A stretch of DNA of 33,149 bases from DASRDE01 sp035652755 (GCA_035652755.1 DASRDE010000357.1:1-33149), one strand, 5' to 3'; counted from the stretch's first letter, positions 8,079 to 16,188 are shown. Translations and numbers: made by a program. Notes: generated by a model from the letters alone, not told the origin.

Positions 8079-8816
8079 GTGCTCGTGACCCGGCCCGCGC
8101 ACCAGCACGACGAATTCGCCGCGGCGCTCGAGGCGGCGGGAGCCCGCGCCATCCTCGCGCCGGCAATCGAAATTACCGCACCGGACGATCCCGCGCCCGC
8201 GCGCGAGGCCGCGTCGAATCTAAGCGACTACGCCTGGCTAGTCTTCACGAGCGCCAACGGCGTGCGCGCTTTCTTCGATCTCTTCGACGACGCGGGGACC
8301 GCCGCACGCGCGATCGGCACCGCGCAGATCGCGGCGATCGGTCCCGGAACCGCGGCAACCCTGCAATCGCACGGCATCGACGCCGCCTTGATTCCGCAAA
8401 CGTATGTCGCCGAAGATCTCGCCCGAGCGCTTATTGCCGCGAGCGCTCCGGGCGAACGGCTCCTGATCTTCCGTGCGCAGGAGGCCCGCGACGTGCTCGC
8501 ACGCGATCTGCACGCGGCAGGCCGCTGCCCGGTCGTCGTCGCCGCATATAAGACCGTTTTCACCCGTGACGATCGTTTCGCCGAAAAAGTCGCCGCGAGC
8601 GATATCTTGACGTTCACCAGCGCGAGCACGGTTCGGGGCTTCGTCCGGAACTTGGGCGGCCCCGCAGCTGCGGTACGCGCTGCACAGGATAAACTGATCG
8701 CATGCATCGGTCCGATCACCGCGCACGAAGCGCGCACGACGGGTCTTCACGTGCATGCAATTGCGAGTGAGTACACTGCGCGCGGGCTGCTTGCGGCGCT
8801 GGAGCACTTGGCATAG
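8079..8816 (+). CDS. hemD: Uroporphyrinogen-III synthase
   Basis: 245 residues from GTG 8079. It closes and inverts ring D of hydroxymethylbilane. The sequence is weakly conserved, as usual for this family, but typical elements are visible: the first strand VLVTRP, ILAPAIEI, the FTSANGVRAFFDLF motif, AIGPGTAATLQSHG, FRAQEARDVLARDL, and FTSASTVRGFVRNLGG near the C-terminus. The coding frame is open upstream of the GTG back to GTA 8052, which overlaps the hemA stop as GTAG. Residues encoded there (LSGRT before VLVTRP) resemble the usual N-terminus, so the real start may lie upstream. It ends at TAG 8814-8816, overlapping the next gene. Confidence 0.88.
   Translation: MLVTRPAHQHDEFAAALEAAGARAILAPAIEITAPDDPAPAREAASNLSDYAWLVFTSANGVRAFFDLFDDAGTAARAIGTAQIAAIGPGTAATLQSHGIDAALIPQTYVAEDLARALIAASAPGERLLIFRAQEARDVLARDLHAAGRCPVVVAAYKTVFTRDDRFAEKVAASDILTFTSASTVRGFVRNLGGPAAAVRAAQDKLIACIGPITAHEARTTGLHVHAIASEYTARGLLAALEHLA
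8801..8804 (+). promoter_or_regulatory. Shine-Dalgarno GGAG for the DUF92 gene
   Basis: GGAG lies 8 nt upstream of the ATA codon at 8813-8815, an ideal distance for initiation there. It sits inside the end of hemD. This supports initiation at or near ATA 8813, because the DUF92 frame has no ATG, GTG or TTG between the upstream in-frame stop (8768) and ATG 9026. Confidence 0.5.
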
Positions 8817-9604
8817 CCGCTCGCTTTCTCGCGGCGCTGCTGGCGGCAGCCGCCGTTGCAGCTGTAGCCTATCGCTTCCGCGCGCTGACTCTGCCGGGCG
8901 CCGTTGCCGCCGCGATCGTCGGCACGTGCACGCTCGGCGCGGGAGGCTGGCCGTATGCGGCAGTCCTCCTGGCCTTTTTCCTGCCCTCGACGCTGCTTTC
9001 GCGCGTCGGCCGCCGGCGCAAAGCGATGCTCGTCGATGCCGGAAAGCAGGGCGCGCGCGATGCTTGGCAGGTCCTGGCAAACGGCGGCGTTGCGGCACTC
9101 TGTGCGGCGGCATCGGCCGCATTCGGGCAGCCGCTGCTCGCGGCGGCGTTCGCGGGCGCGTTCGCGGCGGCGTCGGCGGATACGTGGGGGACTGAGATCG
9201 GCACGCTTTCGCGCGAGCAGCCCCGCTCGATTTTGAACTTCAAGCCCGTTGCCGCTGGGCTGTCGGGCGGGATTACCGCGCTTGGCACCGCCGCCGAAGT
9301 AGGCGGCGCGTGCGCGGTTGCACTCGTCGCGGCGGCGACCGGCGCGGCACCCTTTGCCGCCGTCGCAGCGGGGGGCGTTGCCGGCGCGCTTGCCGACTCG
9401 CTCTTGGGGGCGTGCCTACAGGAGCGCCGCTACTGCGCGGCGTGCGACCGCGACTGCGAAACCAATCCGCACGCCTGCGGGACGCCCACGACGGCAGTGC
9501 GCGGCCTTCGCTGGGTCTCCAACGACGCCGTCAACGCGCTGGCGACGCTTACCGGGGCCCTGGCTGCGGCGTGCGTCCGTACGTTTTTTCCAGGTAGCCG
9601 ATGA
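8813..9604 (+). CDS. DUF92 (COG1836) integral membrane protein, possible prenyl-phosphate kinase relative
   Basis: 263 residues if translation starts at ATA 8813; 192 if at the first canonical ATG (9026). Family-typical sequence begins well before that ATG (AYRFRALTLPGAVAAAIVG), so the longer form is favoured. It has several hydrophobic helices with an Ala/Gly-rich composition, the conserved DAGKQGARDAWQVLANGGVA and ASADTWGTEIGTL segments, and SNDAVNALAT at the end. A cysteine cluster (C-x2-C-x3-C plus ACG) is also present and is seen in the family. Plant VTE6, a phytyl-phosphate kinase, belongs to this family; activity here is not proven. The gene overlaps the hemD TAG as ATAG (8813-8816). 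At its 3' end it overlaps the convergent glutaredoxin gene by 56 nt. Confidence 0.85.
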   Translation: MAARFLAALLAAAAVAAVAYRFRALTLPGAVAAAIVGTCTLGAGGWPYAAVLLAFFLPSTLLSRVGRRRKAMLVDAGKQGARDAWQVLANGGVAALCAAASAAFGQPLLAAAFAGAFAAASADTWGTEIGTLSREQPRSILNFKPVAAGLSGGITALGTAAEVGGACAVALVAAATGAAPFAAVAAGGVAGALADSLLGACLQERRYCAACDRDCETNPHACGTPTTAVRGLRWVSNDAVNALATLTGALAAACVRTFFPGSR

Positions 9605-9815
9605 TCCGGTCGTCGTCGTCGAGCACCACGTCCCCGTCCACGAGCACCGGAATGCCCGTCTGACCGGAGACCTCTTTGACGATTGCGCGCTCACCGTGGT
9701 CGCTCGGAACGTTCACGACTTTATAGTCGAGCAAGAGGTCGGTCATTTTGGCTCTGACGCGCGCGCAGTAGGAGCACCATTCGGCTTGGTAGAGAACGAT
9801 ATCGGTATCACGCAC
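9549..9815 (-). CDS. Glutaredoxin/GST-N-terminal-like thiol protein
   Basis: 88 residues with a single thioredoxin-like fold. The redox motif C-S-Y-C is in EWCSYCARVRAKM near the N-terminus. The cis-Pro segment GIPVLVDGDVVLDDDDRII and the final IIGYLEKTYG helix resemble the N-terminal domain of glutathione-S-transferase-like and glutaredoxin-family proteins. It probably catalyses thiol-disulfide exchange in the cytoplasm. The start is GTG 9815, preceded by AGGAG at about 8 nt. The 3' end overlaps the DUF92 gene (opposite strand) by 56 nt; the frame and motifs support both genes. It is divergent from the TonB-like gene. Confidence 0.83.
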   Translation of the reverse strand: MRDTDIVLYQAEWCSYCARVRAKMTDLLLDYKVVNVPSDHGERAIVKEVSGQTGIPVLVDGDVVLDDDDRIIGYLEKTYGRTPQPGPR

Positions 9816-9842
9816 TTGAAATATCTCCTGGCGGACGGCGGT

Positions 9843-9861
9843 GCCGGGTCACGAGCCCGGC
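9843..9861. promoter_or_regulatory. Inverted repeat between divergent genes
   Basis: GCCGGG (9843-9848) and CCCGGC (9856-9861) form a perfect 6-bp inverted repeat around a 7-nt loop. It lies in the 74-nt gap between the divergent glutaredoxin-like and TonB-like genes. It could be an operator or a hairpin; in such GC-rich DNA it could also be chance. Confidence 0.25.
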
Positions 9862-9889
9862 CGCGAAGTCGTTAGCTCGAAAAACGCAG

Positions 9890-10642
9890 ATGGCGGTAAA
9901 CGTTCGATACGATGACCGGCTGCTGCGGCGCGCGATCGTCGCGTCGCTGGGCCTGCATCTCTTGTTAGCGCTTCTGGTTCCCAATTGGTTGCGCTCGCAA
10001 TCCCAGGATCTGCAGCCGATCGAGTCGTTGACGTTCGCCCGGTTGATTCGCATGGAGGTCTCGCGCCCGGCCGCGAGCGCCCCCGAACGCGCGCAAGTTC
10101 GCGCGCAGCACCGCTCGGCCGTTGCGACGTTTGCGCACGTGAAAGCCGAGCTCTCCGCCCCGTCCAAGCGGCGGCGCTTCGCGCCGCGTCCCATCGCCGG
10201 CGCCCCCGGAACGGCGGCAGCAGCCCCGCACGCGGTGCCGCGGCAAGAGACGCCGCTGTACGCACGCACCTCTTCGAGCGTGCAGCCGGAAGCCGCCGTG
10301 CAGCATGCGCCGGCCGCGACGCCGGCGCCGGCTGCAGCAGCGGGGGAACGCGACGTCAACGGCGCCAGCAGCGATCGCGGCGGGGTGATGCCGTTCGGCG
10401 CCGCGCAAGATCCCGTACTCGATCCGCGCGTTCTGGCCGCACTGCAGCAGAAGGTTACGGTGCACGTCACGCTGCGCGTGCGCGTGGGTGAGGACGGCCG
10501 CACGCTGGGCGTCGATTTCGATCCGCCGCTCGACGCGCAAACGGAACGCAGCATTCAAGATATTCTGGCGCAAGCCGATTGGGACGCGGCCATCTGCGGG
10601 GGCGGCGTCAGCTGCGAGGGCGTCGCCGTTATTAAGCTCTAG
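9890..10642 (+). CDS. TonB-like energy-transducing protein
   Basis: 250 residues. A short basic N-terminus leads into one transmembrane helix (about residues 15-33). A long Ala/Pro/Arg-rich linker follows (about 50-150), then a compact C-terminal domain (about 165-250) whose strand-helix-strand pattern (VTVHVTLRVRVGEDGRT, then TERSIQDILAQADWD) resembles TonB C-terminal domains. This layout fits a TonB protein spanning the periplasm to contact outer-membrane receptors. No exbB, exbD or receptor is in the window, so the partners are unknown. Two cysteines close to the C-terminus (ICGGGVSC) could form a disulfide. Its TAG overlaps the stop of the convergent gene in CTAG (10639-10642). Confidence 0.7.
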   Translation: MAVNVRYDDRLLRRAIVASLGLHLLLALLVPNWLRSQSQDLQPIESLTFARLIRMEVSRPAASAPERAQVRAQHRSAVATFAHVKAELSAPSKRRRFAPRPIAGAPGTAAAAPHAVPRQETPLYARTSSSVQPEAAVQHAPAATPAPAAAAGERDVNGASSDRGGVMPFGAAQDPVLDPRVLAALQQKVTVHVTLRVRVGEDGRTLGVDFDPPLDAQTERSIQDILAQADWDAAICGGGVSCEGVAVIKL

Positions 10643-11199
10643 ATCGTGATTTCGAGCGCGCGCACGTTTTCTCGCGGAATGCCGCGAACCCACGTGCACG
10701 CGGACTCTGCGCGCGCAAAACCAAGATCGTCCAGTGCTATGCGGCCCGCGCCGATCGGCGCGAAGGCAATGGCAGGATCTGCGCCGCGCAGACGCTCGCG
10801 CACGAAACGCAACTGCCGAATGCGCTGCTCGCGTGCAGCGTCCACCTGCGTGGCGGCGATGGTCAGCTGCATTCCGTCGATCGCGCCTCGAACGACGAGC
10901 AGACCGCGCCGCTTGAGCACGGCCGGCGAGCGCGGCAAATAGGCTTCGGAGATCTCCGCCGGATCGAAGCGGGCGTTCCAAAAAATGGCTTGACCGCCGC
11001 GGTACGCCCACTCCAGCGCCAATCGCGTCGCGATCGTGAGGGCATCGCCCGGGTCGATATCGCCGGCGGCGAGCACGTCGGGCGATTCGCGCTGCGCAAA
11101 CGCGAGAATCTCACGCAGGCGGCCGCGGCGCACCGTTTCGGCGGCGCGCACGTACGCCGTGGTGAGCTTTAGAGAATCGACTTGCCCAGACCCGAACAA
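10639..11199 (-). CDS. Degenerate endonuclease/exonuclease/phosphatase-fold protein
   Basis: 186 residues if it starts at TTG 11199; GTG 11151 gives 170. The pattern resembles the EEP (DNase I-like) fold: a first strand KLTTAYV, a helix and strand ending in SPDVLAAGDID, RRGLLVVRGAIDGMQLTIAATQV, then a QRIRQLRFVRERL helix. The catalytic positions appear lost. The Asn of the usual YNV is missing, the Glu of LQE is not there, the His of the TH motif is Gln (ATQ), and no GDxN is seen. It is also shorter than typical EEP enzymes (230-260). It follows arginase on the same strand, with the frames overlapping at CTAA (11169-11172). Function unknown. The similarity is by eye and moderate. Confidence 0.6.
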   Translation of the reverse strand: MFGSGQVDSLKLTTAYVRAAETVRRGRLREILAFAQRESPDVLAAGDIDPGDALTIATRLALEWAYRGGQAIFWNARFDPAEISEAYLPRSPAVLKRRGLLVVRGAIDGMQLTIAATQVDAAREQRIRQLRFVRERLRGADPAIAFAPIGAGRIALDDLGFARAESACTWVRGIPRENVRALEITI

Positions 11200-12059
11200 A
11201 TCAGACCGACGGCCAGCACCGCGGTCTGATTGCGCGTGTCGAGGATCGGATTGATCTCGACCATCTCGATCGAGCCAAGCTGTCCGGACTCGAAGAGCAT
11301 CTCCATCGCCAGATGCGCCTCGCGATAACTCAACCCGCCTTTGACCGGCGTGCCCGTACCGGGCGCCTCGCTCGGATCGATGCCGTCCATATCGAACGAA
11401 ACGTGAATGCGCCGGCCGCCGGCGCCGGCAATGCGGATCGCCTCTTCCATGACGCGCGTCATCCCCAAGCGATCGACGTCGCTCATCGTGAAAGCGGCAA
11501 CTCCGGAAGCGCGCAGGTTTGCCTTCTCGACAGCGTCGACGTCGCGAAGACCGATCTGCACCGTGTGCTCGGGCAGCGCGAGACCGCGCTGAAGCGCAAA
11601 CCACAAAGGCATGCCGTGCACGTTGCCCGAGGGCGAACTATCGGGGCTGTTGATGTCGCTGTGCGCGTCGATCCAGACCAGCCCGGGCGCCTCTCCTCGC
11701 GCCGCCTTGAGACCCGCCAGCGTACCCATCGCAATGGAGTGATCGCCGCCGAGCACGATGGGAAAGCCGTCCTCGCGGACCGCGCGCTCGACCAGGCCTG
11801 CCAATTCGCCGCAGACGGCCTCGATGACGTCGTAGTACTTGGCGTGCTGGTCGCTCTGCGGCACCGATTCCCGAATCGGCACCGCGAGGTTTCCCGCGTC
11901 GTTGATGCATTGGATGCCCAGGCGCCGCAAACGGTCGTGCAGGCGCGCGTAGCGCATCGCCGAGGGACCCATGTCGACTCCGCGGCGGCTTGCGCCAAGA
12001 TCCATCGGCACGCCGATAATATCCACGCGCGCGATAGGGTTGGGAACGGTGGTGCTCAC
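11169..12059 (-). CDS. rocF: Arginase
   Basis: 296 residues, typical size. It hydrolyses L-arginine to ornithine and urea using a dimanganese centre. Ligands are visible at H107 (GGDHS), D131/H133/D135 (DAHSDIN) and D223/D225 (SFDMDGIDP). The loop SSPSGNVHGMPL is characteristic of true arginases rather than agmatinases. The start is GTG 12059, which overlaps the stop of the AI-2E gene as GTGA (12056-12059). It therefore sits in an operon with that transporter and the downstream EEP-fold gene. Formiminoglutamase activity cannot be excluded, but the HGMP motif argues for arginase. Confidence 0.94.
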   Translation of the reverse strand: MSTTVPNPIARVDIIGVPMDLGASRRGVDMGPSAMRYARLHDRLRRLGIQCINDAGNLAVPIRESVPQSDQHAKYYDVIEAVCGELAGLVERAVREDGFPIVLGGDHSIAMGTLAGLKAARGEAPGLVWIDAHSDINSPDSSPSGNVHGMPLWFALQRGLALPEHTVQIGLRDVDAVEKANLRASGVAAFTMSDVDRLGMTRVMEEAIRIAGAGGRRIHVSFDMDGIDPSEAPGTGTPVKGGLSYREAHLAMEMLFESGQLGSIEMVEINPILDTRNQTAVLAVGLICSGLGKSIL

Positions 12060-13711
12060 GAAGCGGCAGCTTCTTCAGTACGCTCGTGCGGGTCCTTGGT
12101 AAGAACGGGCCTTGCTTCGTCCCGGCTGACCGAGCCCGGGATGACGTGCAGCAGGAGCACGCGGATGATCCCGGCGACCGGGACCGCCATGAACATCCCG
12201 AGCACGCCGTCGAGCTCCCCCCCGATGAGGATCGCGATGACGACGGCGCTGGGGGAGAGCTGGATCGTCCGGCTGATGATGTTCGGGGCGATCACGTGAC
12301 CTTCGATCTGATTGGCCAAGACGAATACGATGGCGACGAGCACGACCAGATGCAGGCCGCCGCTGACGAACGCGATCGTGAACGCCGGGATCGCCGCGAT
12401 CACCGGTCCGATGTAGGGAATCAAGTCGAGCGCGCCCGCAGCCACGCCGATCAGAATCGCATAGGGTTCTCCGACGAGCATCAGGCCCACGGCGATGAGC
12501 GTGCCCACCGAGGCACCCACCAGCAATTGACCGCGGATGAAGCCGCCGACGACTTGTTCGAGTTCGGAGAGCAGTTCGAGCGTTTTCTCGCGGCGCCGGC
12601 TCGGAACGAAGCCCATGAAGAACCGTTTGATCGTCTCGGAATCGTAGAGCAGATAGGCTGCCAGGACCGGAACGGCGATGCAGGCGCCGATGATCGCGAC
12701 CGTGCCGATGAGGACCATGATGGCGTTGCCCGCGGCGGCCATCCCGTGGGTTTGCATCCAGGTCGTAACGGCTTGCGGCAGGCGCGCGATCTGATCGCGC
12801 AGCGCCGGCGGCAGGTGCACGAACAGCTTGCTGTGCGGATTTTGAACGCTGGCGGTGAGCTTGCTTTGAATTTCGGGCCAGTTCCGCGAGAGCGTCGTCA
12901 CCTCGTTACTGATCGCAGGAATGAGGTAGTTCAGCCCGACGGCGACGATGGCGGCGATAACCGCGTAAACGATGAGAATTGAAACGATGAGGGGTAAACG
13001 CCGGTTCAGCCAGCGGACCACCGGATAGATCAAATAGGCGAAGAAGATCGCCATGACGATGATCAAAAAGATCGTCCAGATGCGCTGCAAGAACGCCAGG
13101 ACGTACCCGGAGATGAGGATGATCAGCAGCACGGAAAGCAGGGCTTTCCAGCTGACGTCGACCGTTTGCGCGCTAAACCAGGTGTACGGCTCTTCTTCCG
13201 CGCCGCGCGCGGCTTGCGCGCGATCCCCCGAACGCTGCGATTCGATCTCCAGACCGATGAGCGCGGCTTTGGACGGCCAATTGTAGCGCAGATACCGCGC
13301 GTAGAACCGCAGGCAGAAGCGCAGCACGGGACGCAGCACTTCCCATCCGCCGGCATAGCCGTCGTCCAGATCGATCAAAAAGAGCACGAGGCGGTGGCGG
13401 CGCGCGAGACGGTCGCTCCAGCGTTTGGCCAGGTCGACGCCTTCGGGAACCCGGTCGCGCAGCATGCTCAGGACCTGGTCGTCGTCGGCGGCGCGCCGGA
13501 CGATGTTGGTGAACTCCTTATAGCTCAAGCCCAGCGCGCGCAGCAATCCGCGGTCCATCGGGCTTTGCCCGTAGAGATAATCGCCCAGCGTGCCGTTCAT
13601 CGCGGCTCGAGCCTTGTCGATGATCCGCGGCAGCCATTTGATCCCGCCCACTTCCTCGGACCAGCGGCGCGGAGGGACGGATCGCAAATCGTTGGCTTGG
13701 CTTGCAGGCAT
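12056..13711 (-). CDS. DUF5069 - AI-2E family transporter fusion
   Basis: 551 residues from ATG 13711. Residues about 8-122 look like a complete DUF5069 domain: GGIKWLPRIIDKARAAMNGT, GDYLYGQSPMD, a helical middle part, and the terminal FLIDLDDGYAGG. A charged linker (about 123-187) follows. Residues about 188-530 are an AI-2E/PerM-type permease with eight or so transmembrane helices, including AYLLYDSETIKRFFMGFVP, GALDLIPYIGPVIAAIPAF and NQIEGHVIAPNIISRTIQLSP. Family members include AI-2 exporters and Na+/H+ antiporters; the substrate is not predictable. The DUF5069 function is unknown; such proteins usually stand alone. The frame is continuous across both parts. It is translationally coupled to arginase, and 54 nt separate it from the divergent BMP gene. 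Confidence 0.88.
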   Translation of the reverse strand: MPASQANDLRSVPPRRWSEEVGGIKWLPRIIDKARAAMNGTLGDYLYGQSPMDRGLLRALGLSYKEFTNIVRRAADDDQVLSMLRDRVPEGVDLAKRWSDRLARRHRLVLFLIDLDDGYAGGWEVLRPVLRFCLRFYARYLRYNWPSKAALIGLEIESQRSGDRAQAARGAEEEPYTWFSAQTVDVSWKALLSVLLIILISGYVLAFLQRIWTIFLIIVMAIFFAYLIYPVVRWLNRRLPLIVSILIVYAVIAAIVAVGLNYLIPAISNEVTTLSRNWPEIQSKLTASVQNPHSKLFVHLPPALRDQIARLPQAVTTWMQTHGMAAAGNAIMVLIGTVAIIGACIAVPVLAAYLLYDSETIKRFFMGFVPSRRREKTLELLSELEQVVGGFIRGQLLVGASVGTLIAVGLMLVGEPYAILIGVAAGALDLIPYIGPVIAAIPAFTIAFVSGGLHLVVLVAIVFVLANQIEGHVIAPNIISRTIQLSPSAVVIAILIGGELDGVLGMFMAVPVAGIIRVLLLHVIPGSVSRDEARPVLTKDPHERTEEAAAS

Positions 13712-13765
13712 GCTTGGTATGTACCCCGGCAGGCCTGCGAAAACCCCAAGCGTACACATGCGGCA

Positions 13766-14788
13766 ATGAAGCGGCGGCGGCTCCTGGCTCTGCTCTCGGC
13801 ATTCCCGTTCGCATTCGCAATGCCCGGCTGCGGCCGCCGGCACGAGCGCCCCAAACCCGGGCAGCTCACGCTGGCGATGGTGACGGACGTGGGCGGCCTG
13901 GGCGATCGCTCGTTCAACGACTCGGCCTATCGCGGATTACTGCAATCGCGCACCGATCTCGGCGCCTTCATCAAAGTGCTGCAGTCCAAATCCGCTGCGG
14001 ATTATCAACCCAACTTGACGGTGCTCAGCGAAGGCCGTTTTGCGATGATCTACGCGATCGGCTTTCTCATGGGGGACGATCTGCAGCAAGTCGCACGCCA
14101 ATTCCCCGCGCAAAGGTACGCGATCGTCGACGACGTGGTTCCAGAGCCCAACGTCGTCTCGCTGACGTTCAAAGAGGAAGACGGATCGTTTTTGGCCGGG
14201 GCACTTGCCGCGATGGTGAGCAAGACGCGGCGCGTTGGTTTTATCGGCGGTGCCGATATCCCGCTGATCCGCAAGTTCGAAGCCGGATACGCGGCCGGCG
14301 TGCGCGAGATCGATCCCTCAATGCACGTCGATGTGAAATACGCCGGCTCGTTCGACGACGTCCCGGCCGGCAAAGAGATCGCCAACATCCTCTTCAACGG
14401 CGGAGCGGACATTATTTACACGGCGGCCGGAAAGGTCGGCTTGGGTGCGATCGATGCGGTTAAATCCCGTCCGCAAGGATACTACATCATCGGCGTCGAC
14501 AGCGACCAGGATGCGCTCGCGCCCGGAAAGATTCTGACGTCGATGGTCAAGCACGTCGACGTTGCGGTGTTCGACGTCGCGCAGGCAATCGCGCGCCGGC
14601 GCCCGATCGCCGGTCATCTCGTCTTCGGCTTGCGCGAGAACGGCGTCGGCTTGACGGATTTTCGCTACACGCACGGCGCCGTAACCGCGGCGGCCCTCGC
14701 GCGGCTATCGTCGTTGCGCGCCCGCATCGCGAGCGGATCGATCGTGGTGCCGTCCACGCGGGAGGCGCTCGCAGCGTGGAAACCGTGA
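13766..14788 (+). CDS. BMP-family nucleoside-binding (lipo)protein
   Basis: 340 residues. The N-terminus (MKRRRLLALLSAFPFAFAMPGC) is a signal peptide ending in a lipobox-like MPGC, so the mature protein is probably lipid-anchored. The rest is the BMP/PnrA/Med fold: LTLAMVTDVGGLGDRSFNDS, the FAMIYAIGFLMGDDL segment, LTFKEEDGSFLAGALAAM, RRVGFIGGADIPLIRKFEAG, and GADIIYTAAGKVGLGAIDAV. Family members bind purine nucleosides and deliver them to an ABC importer. The following three genes encode exactly that importer. The ATG is 54 nt from the divergent AI-2E gene, and the stop overlaps the ATPase gene by 13 nt. Confidence 0.92.
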   Translation: MKRRRLLALLSAFPFAFAMPGCGRRHERPKPGQLTLAMVTDVGGLGDRSFNDSAYRGLLQSRTDLGAFIKVLQSKSAADYQPNLTVLSEGRFAMIYAIGFLMGDDLQQVARQFPAQRYAIVDDVVPEPNVVSLTFKEEDGSFLAGALAAMVSKTRRVGFIGGADIPLIRKFEAGYAAGVREIDPSMHVDVKYAGSFDDVPAGKEIANILFNGGADIIYTAAGKVGLGAIDAVKSRPQGYYIIGVDSDQDALAPGKILTSMVKHVDVAVFDVAQAIARRRPIAGHLVFGLRENGVGLTDFRYTHGAVTAAALARLSSLRARIASGSIVVPSTREALAAWKP

Positions 14789-16188
14789 ACGCGCTGGAGC
14801 TCCGCGGTATACGCAAGACGTTCGGGAGCGTCGTCGCCCTGGACGGGGTCGATCTCGATCTGCAAGCCGGCGAAGTGCACGCGCTCGTCGGCGAAAACGG
14901 CGCGGGAAAGTCGACGCTTGCATCGATTGCGTTCGGTACGCTCAAAGCGGATTCGGGAACGGTGCGCGCGGCCGGAACCGTCGGTCTGGTGCACCAGCAC
15001 TTCGAACTGGTTGGGCGCCTCCGCGTCTGGCAGAACGTCGTGCTCGGACGCGAACCCAAGGCCGGATGGAGCATCGACGCGCGCACGGCACGCGCGCAAG
15101 TACTCGAGCTCGCGCAAAAGAACGCGCTGGACGTCGATCCCGACGCATTCGTCGACGAATTGCCGGTCGGAGCGCAGCAGCGCGTCGAACTGCTTCGGGA
15201 ACTCTACCGCGATCCGGTCGTCCTGCTGCTCGACGAGCCCACCGCAGCGCTTGCGCCCGCGGAGATCGGCCGCTTCTTCGAGACGGTCCGCGCGCTCGCG
15301 GCGCGCGGGACAGCCGTCATGGTCGTGACGCACAAACTGCAAGAGGTCATGGAGTATTCGCAGCGCGTGAGCGTGCTGCGCCGCGGGCGCATGGTCGCGC
15401 AGTACCGTACGTCCGAAACGAACGTTGCCGAAATCGCGCACGCGATGGTGGGCGGCGAGCCCGCGGCGGTCGCGTCGCGCCAAGCGGTGCCGCTGCGTCC
15501 CTGTTTGCGCGTGCTCGATCTGACTGCGGTCTCCGCTTCGTCCGGCGTGGAGCGCATGAGCTTGCACGTCGACGGCGGCGAGATCGTCGGGATCGCGGGA
15601 GTCGAGGGAAACGGACAAACGGCTTTGGCCGACGCGCTTGCGGGTCTTGTCCCCTTCCGCGGATCGATCGAAATGAACGGCACGGCCGGGATCATCCCGC
15701 AGGATCGCCGCGCCGAAGGCCTGGTTTTGGATTGGTCGCTCGCGCAAAACGTCGTGCTCGGCCGTCAGCGCCGCGTACGCCGCGGAATCGTCGTGGATCG
15801 CGCGCGGGCGCGCGCGGACGCGCAAACGATCGTCGAACGGTTCGACGTGCGCGCTCCGTCGCTGGACGCTCCCGTGCGCGCGCTCTCGGGCGGCAACCAG
15901 CAAAAACTGCTCGCGGGCCGCGCGCTGATCGATCGCCCGGCATTCGTTCTGGCCTACCAGCCCACGCGCGGCATCGACGTCGGCGCCGCCGCGCTCGTGC
16001 AGTCGCGTTTGATCGAAGCGCGCAACGCCGGAGCCGCCGTGCTGCTGATCTCGTTCGATCTCGACGAGATCCTGGCGATCGCCGATCGCGTCCTGGTGAT
16101 GTATCGCGGCCGGATCGCGGGCGAATTCGCGAGCGCATCGGCCGACCGTGCCGCGATCGGCCGGTTAATGGCGGGCGCCGCGGCGTGA
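14776..16188 (+). CDS. Nucleoside ABC transporter, double ATP-binding protein
   Basis: 470 residues with two tandem ABC domains. Domain 1 has Walker A GENGAGKST, the variant signature LPVGAQQRVE and Walker B VVLLLDEPTAAL. Domain 2 has a degenerate Walker A (GVEGNGQTA), a canonical signature LSGGNQQK, and AYQPTRGIDVG in the Walker B/D-loop area. This asymmetry is normal for the sugar/nucleoside (RbsA/NupO-YufO) class. Start GTG 14776 is preceded by GGGAGG at about 10 nt; a second GTG at 14785 overlaps the upstream stop as GTGA. It powers import through the two permeases downstream, and its own stop overlaps the first permease start as GTGA (16185-16188). Confidence 0.94.
   Translation: METVNALELRGIRKTFGSVVALDGVDLDLQAGEVHALVGENGAGKSTLASIAFGTLKADSGTVRAAGTVGLVHQHFELVGRLRVWQNVVLGREPKAGWSIDARTARAQVLELAQKNALDVDPDAFVDELPVGAQQRVELLRELYRDPVVLLLDEPTAALAPAEIGRFFETVRALAARGTAVMVVTHKLQEVMEYSQRVSVLRRGRMVAQYRTSETNVAEIAHAMVGGEPAAVASRQAVPLRPCLRVLDLTAVSASSGVERMSLHVDGGEIVGIAGVEGNGQTALADALAGLVPFRGSIEMNGTAGIIPQDRRAEGLVLDWSLAQNVVLGRQRRVRRGIVVDRARARADAQTIVERFDVRAPSLDAPVRALSGGNQQKLLAGRALIDRPAFVLAYQPTRGIDVGAAALVQSRLIEARNAGAAVLLISFDLDEILAIADRVLVMYRGRIAGEFASASADRAAIGRLMAGAAA

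Noticed and set aside
12086..12982. Open frame antisense to the AI-2E gene, very rich in Asp and Arg
   Set aside because: Composition mirrors transmembrane codons on the other strand; no recognisable domain.
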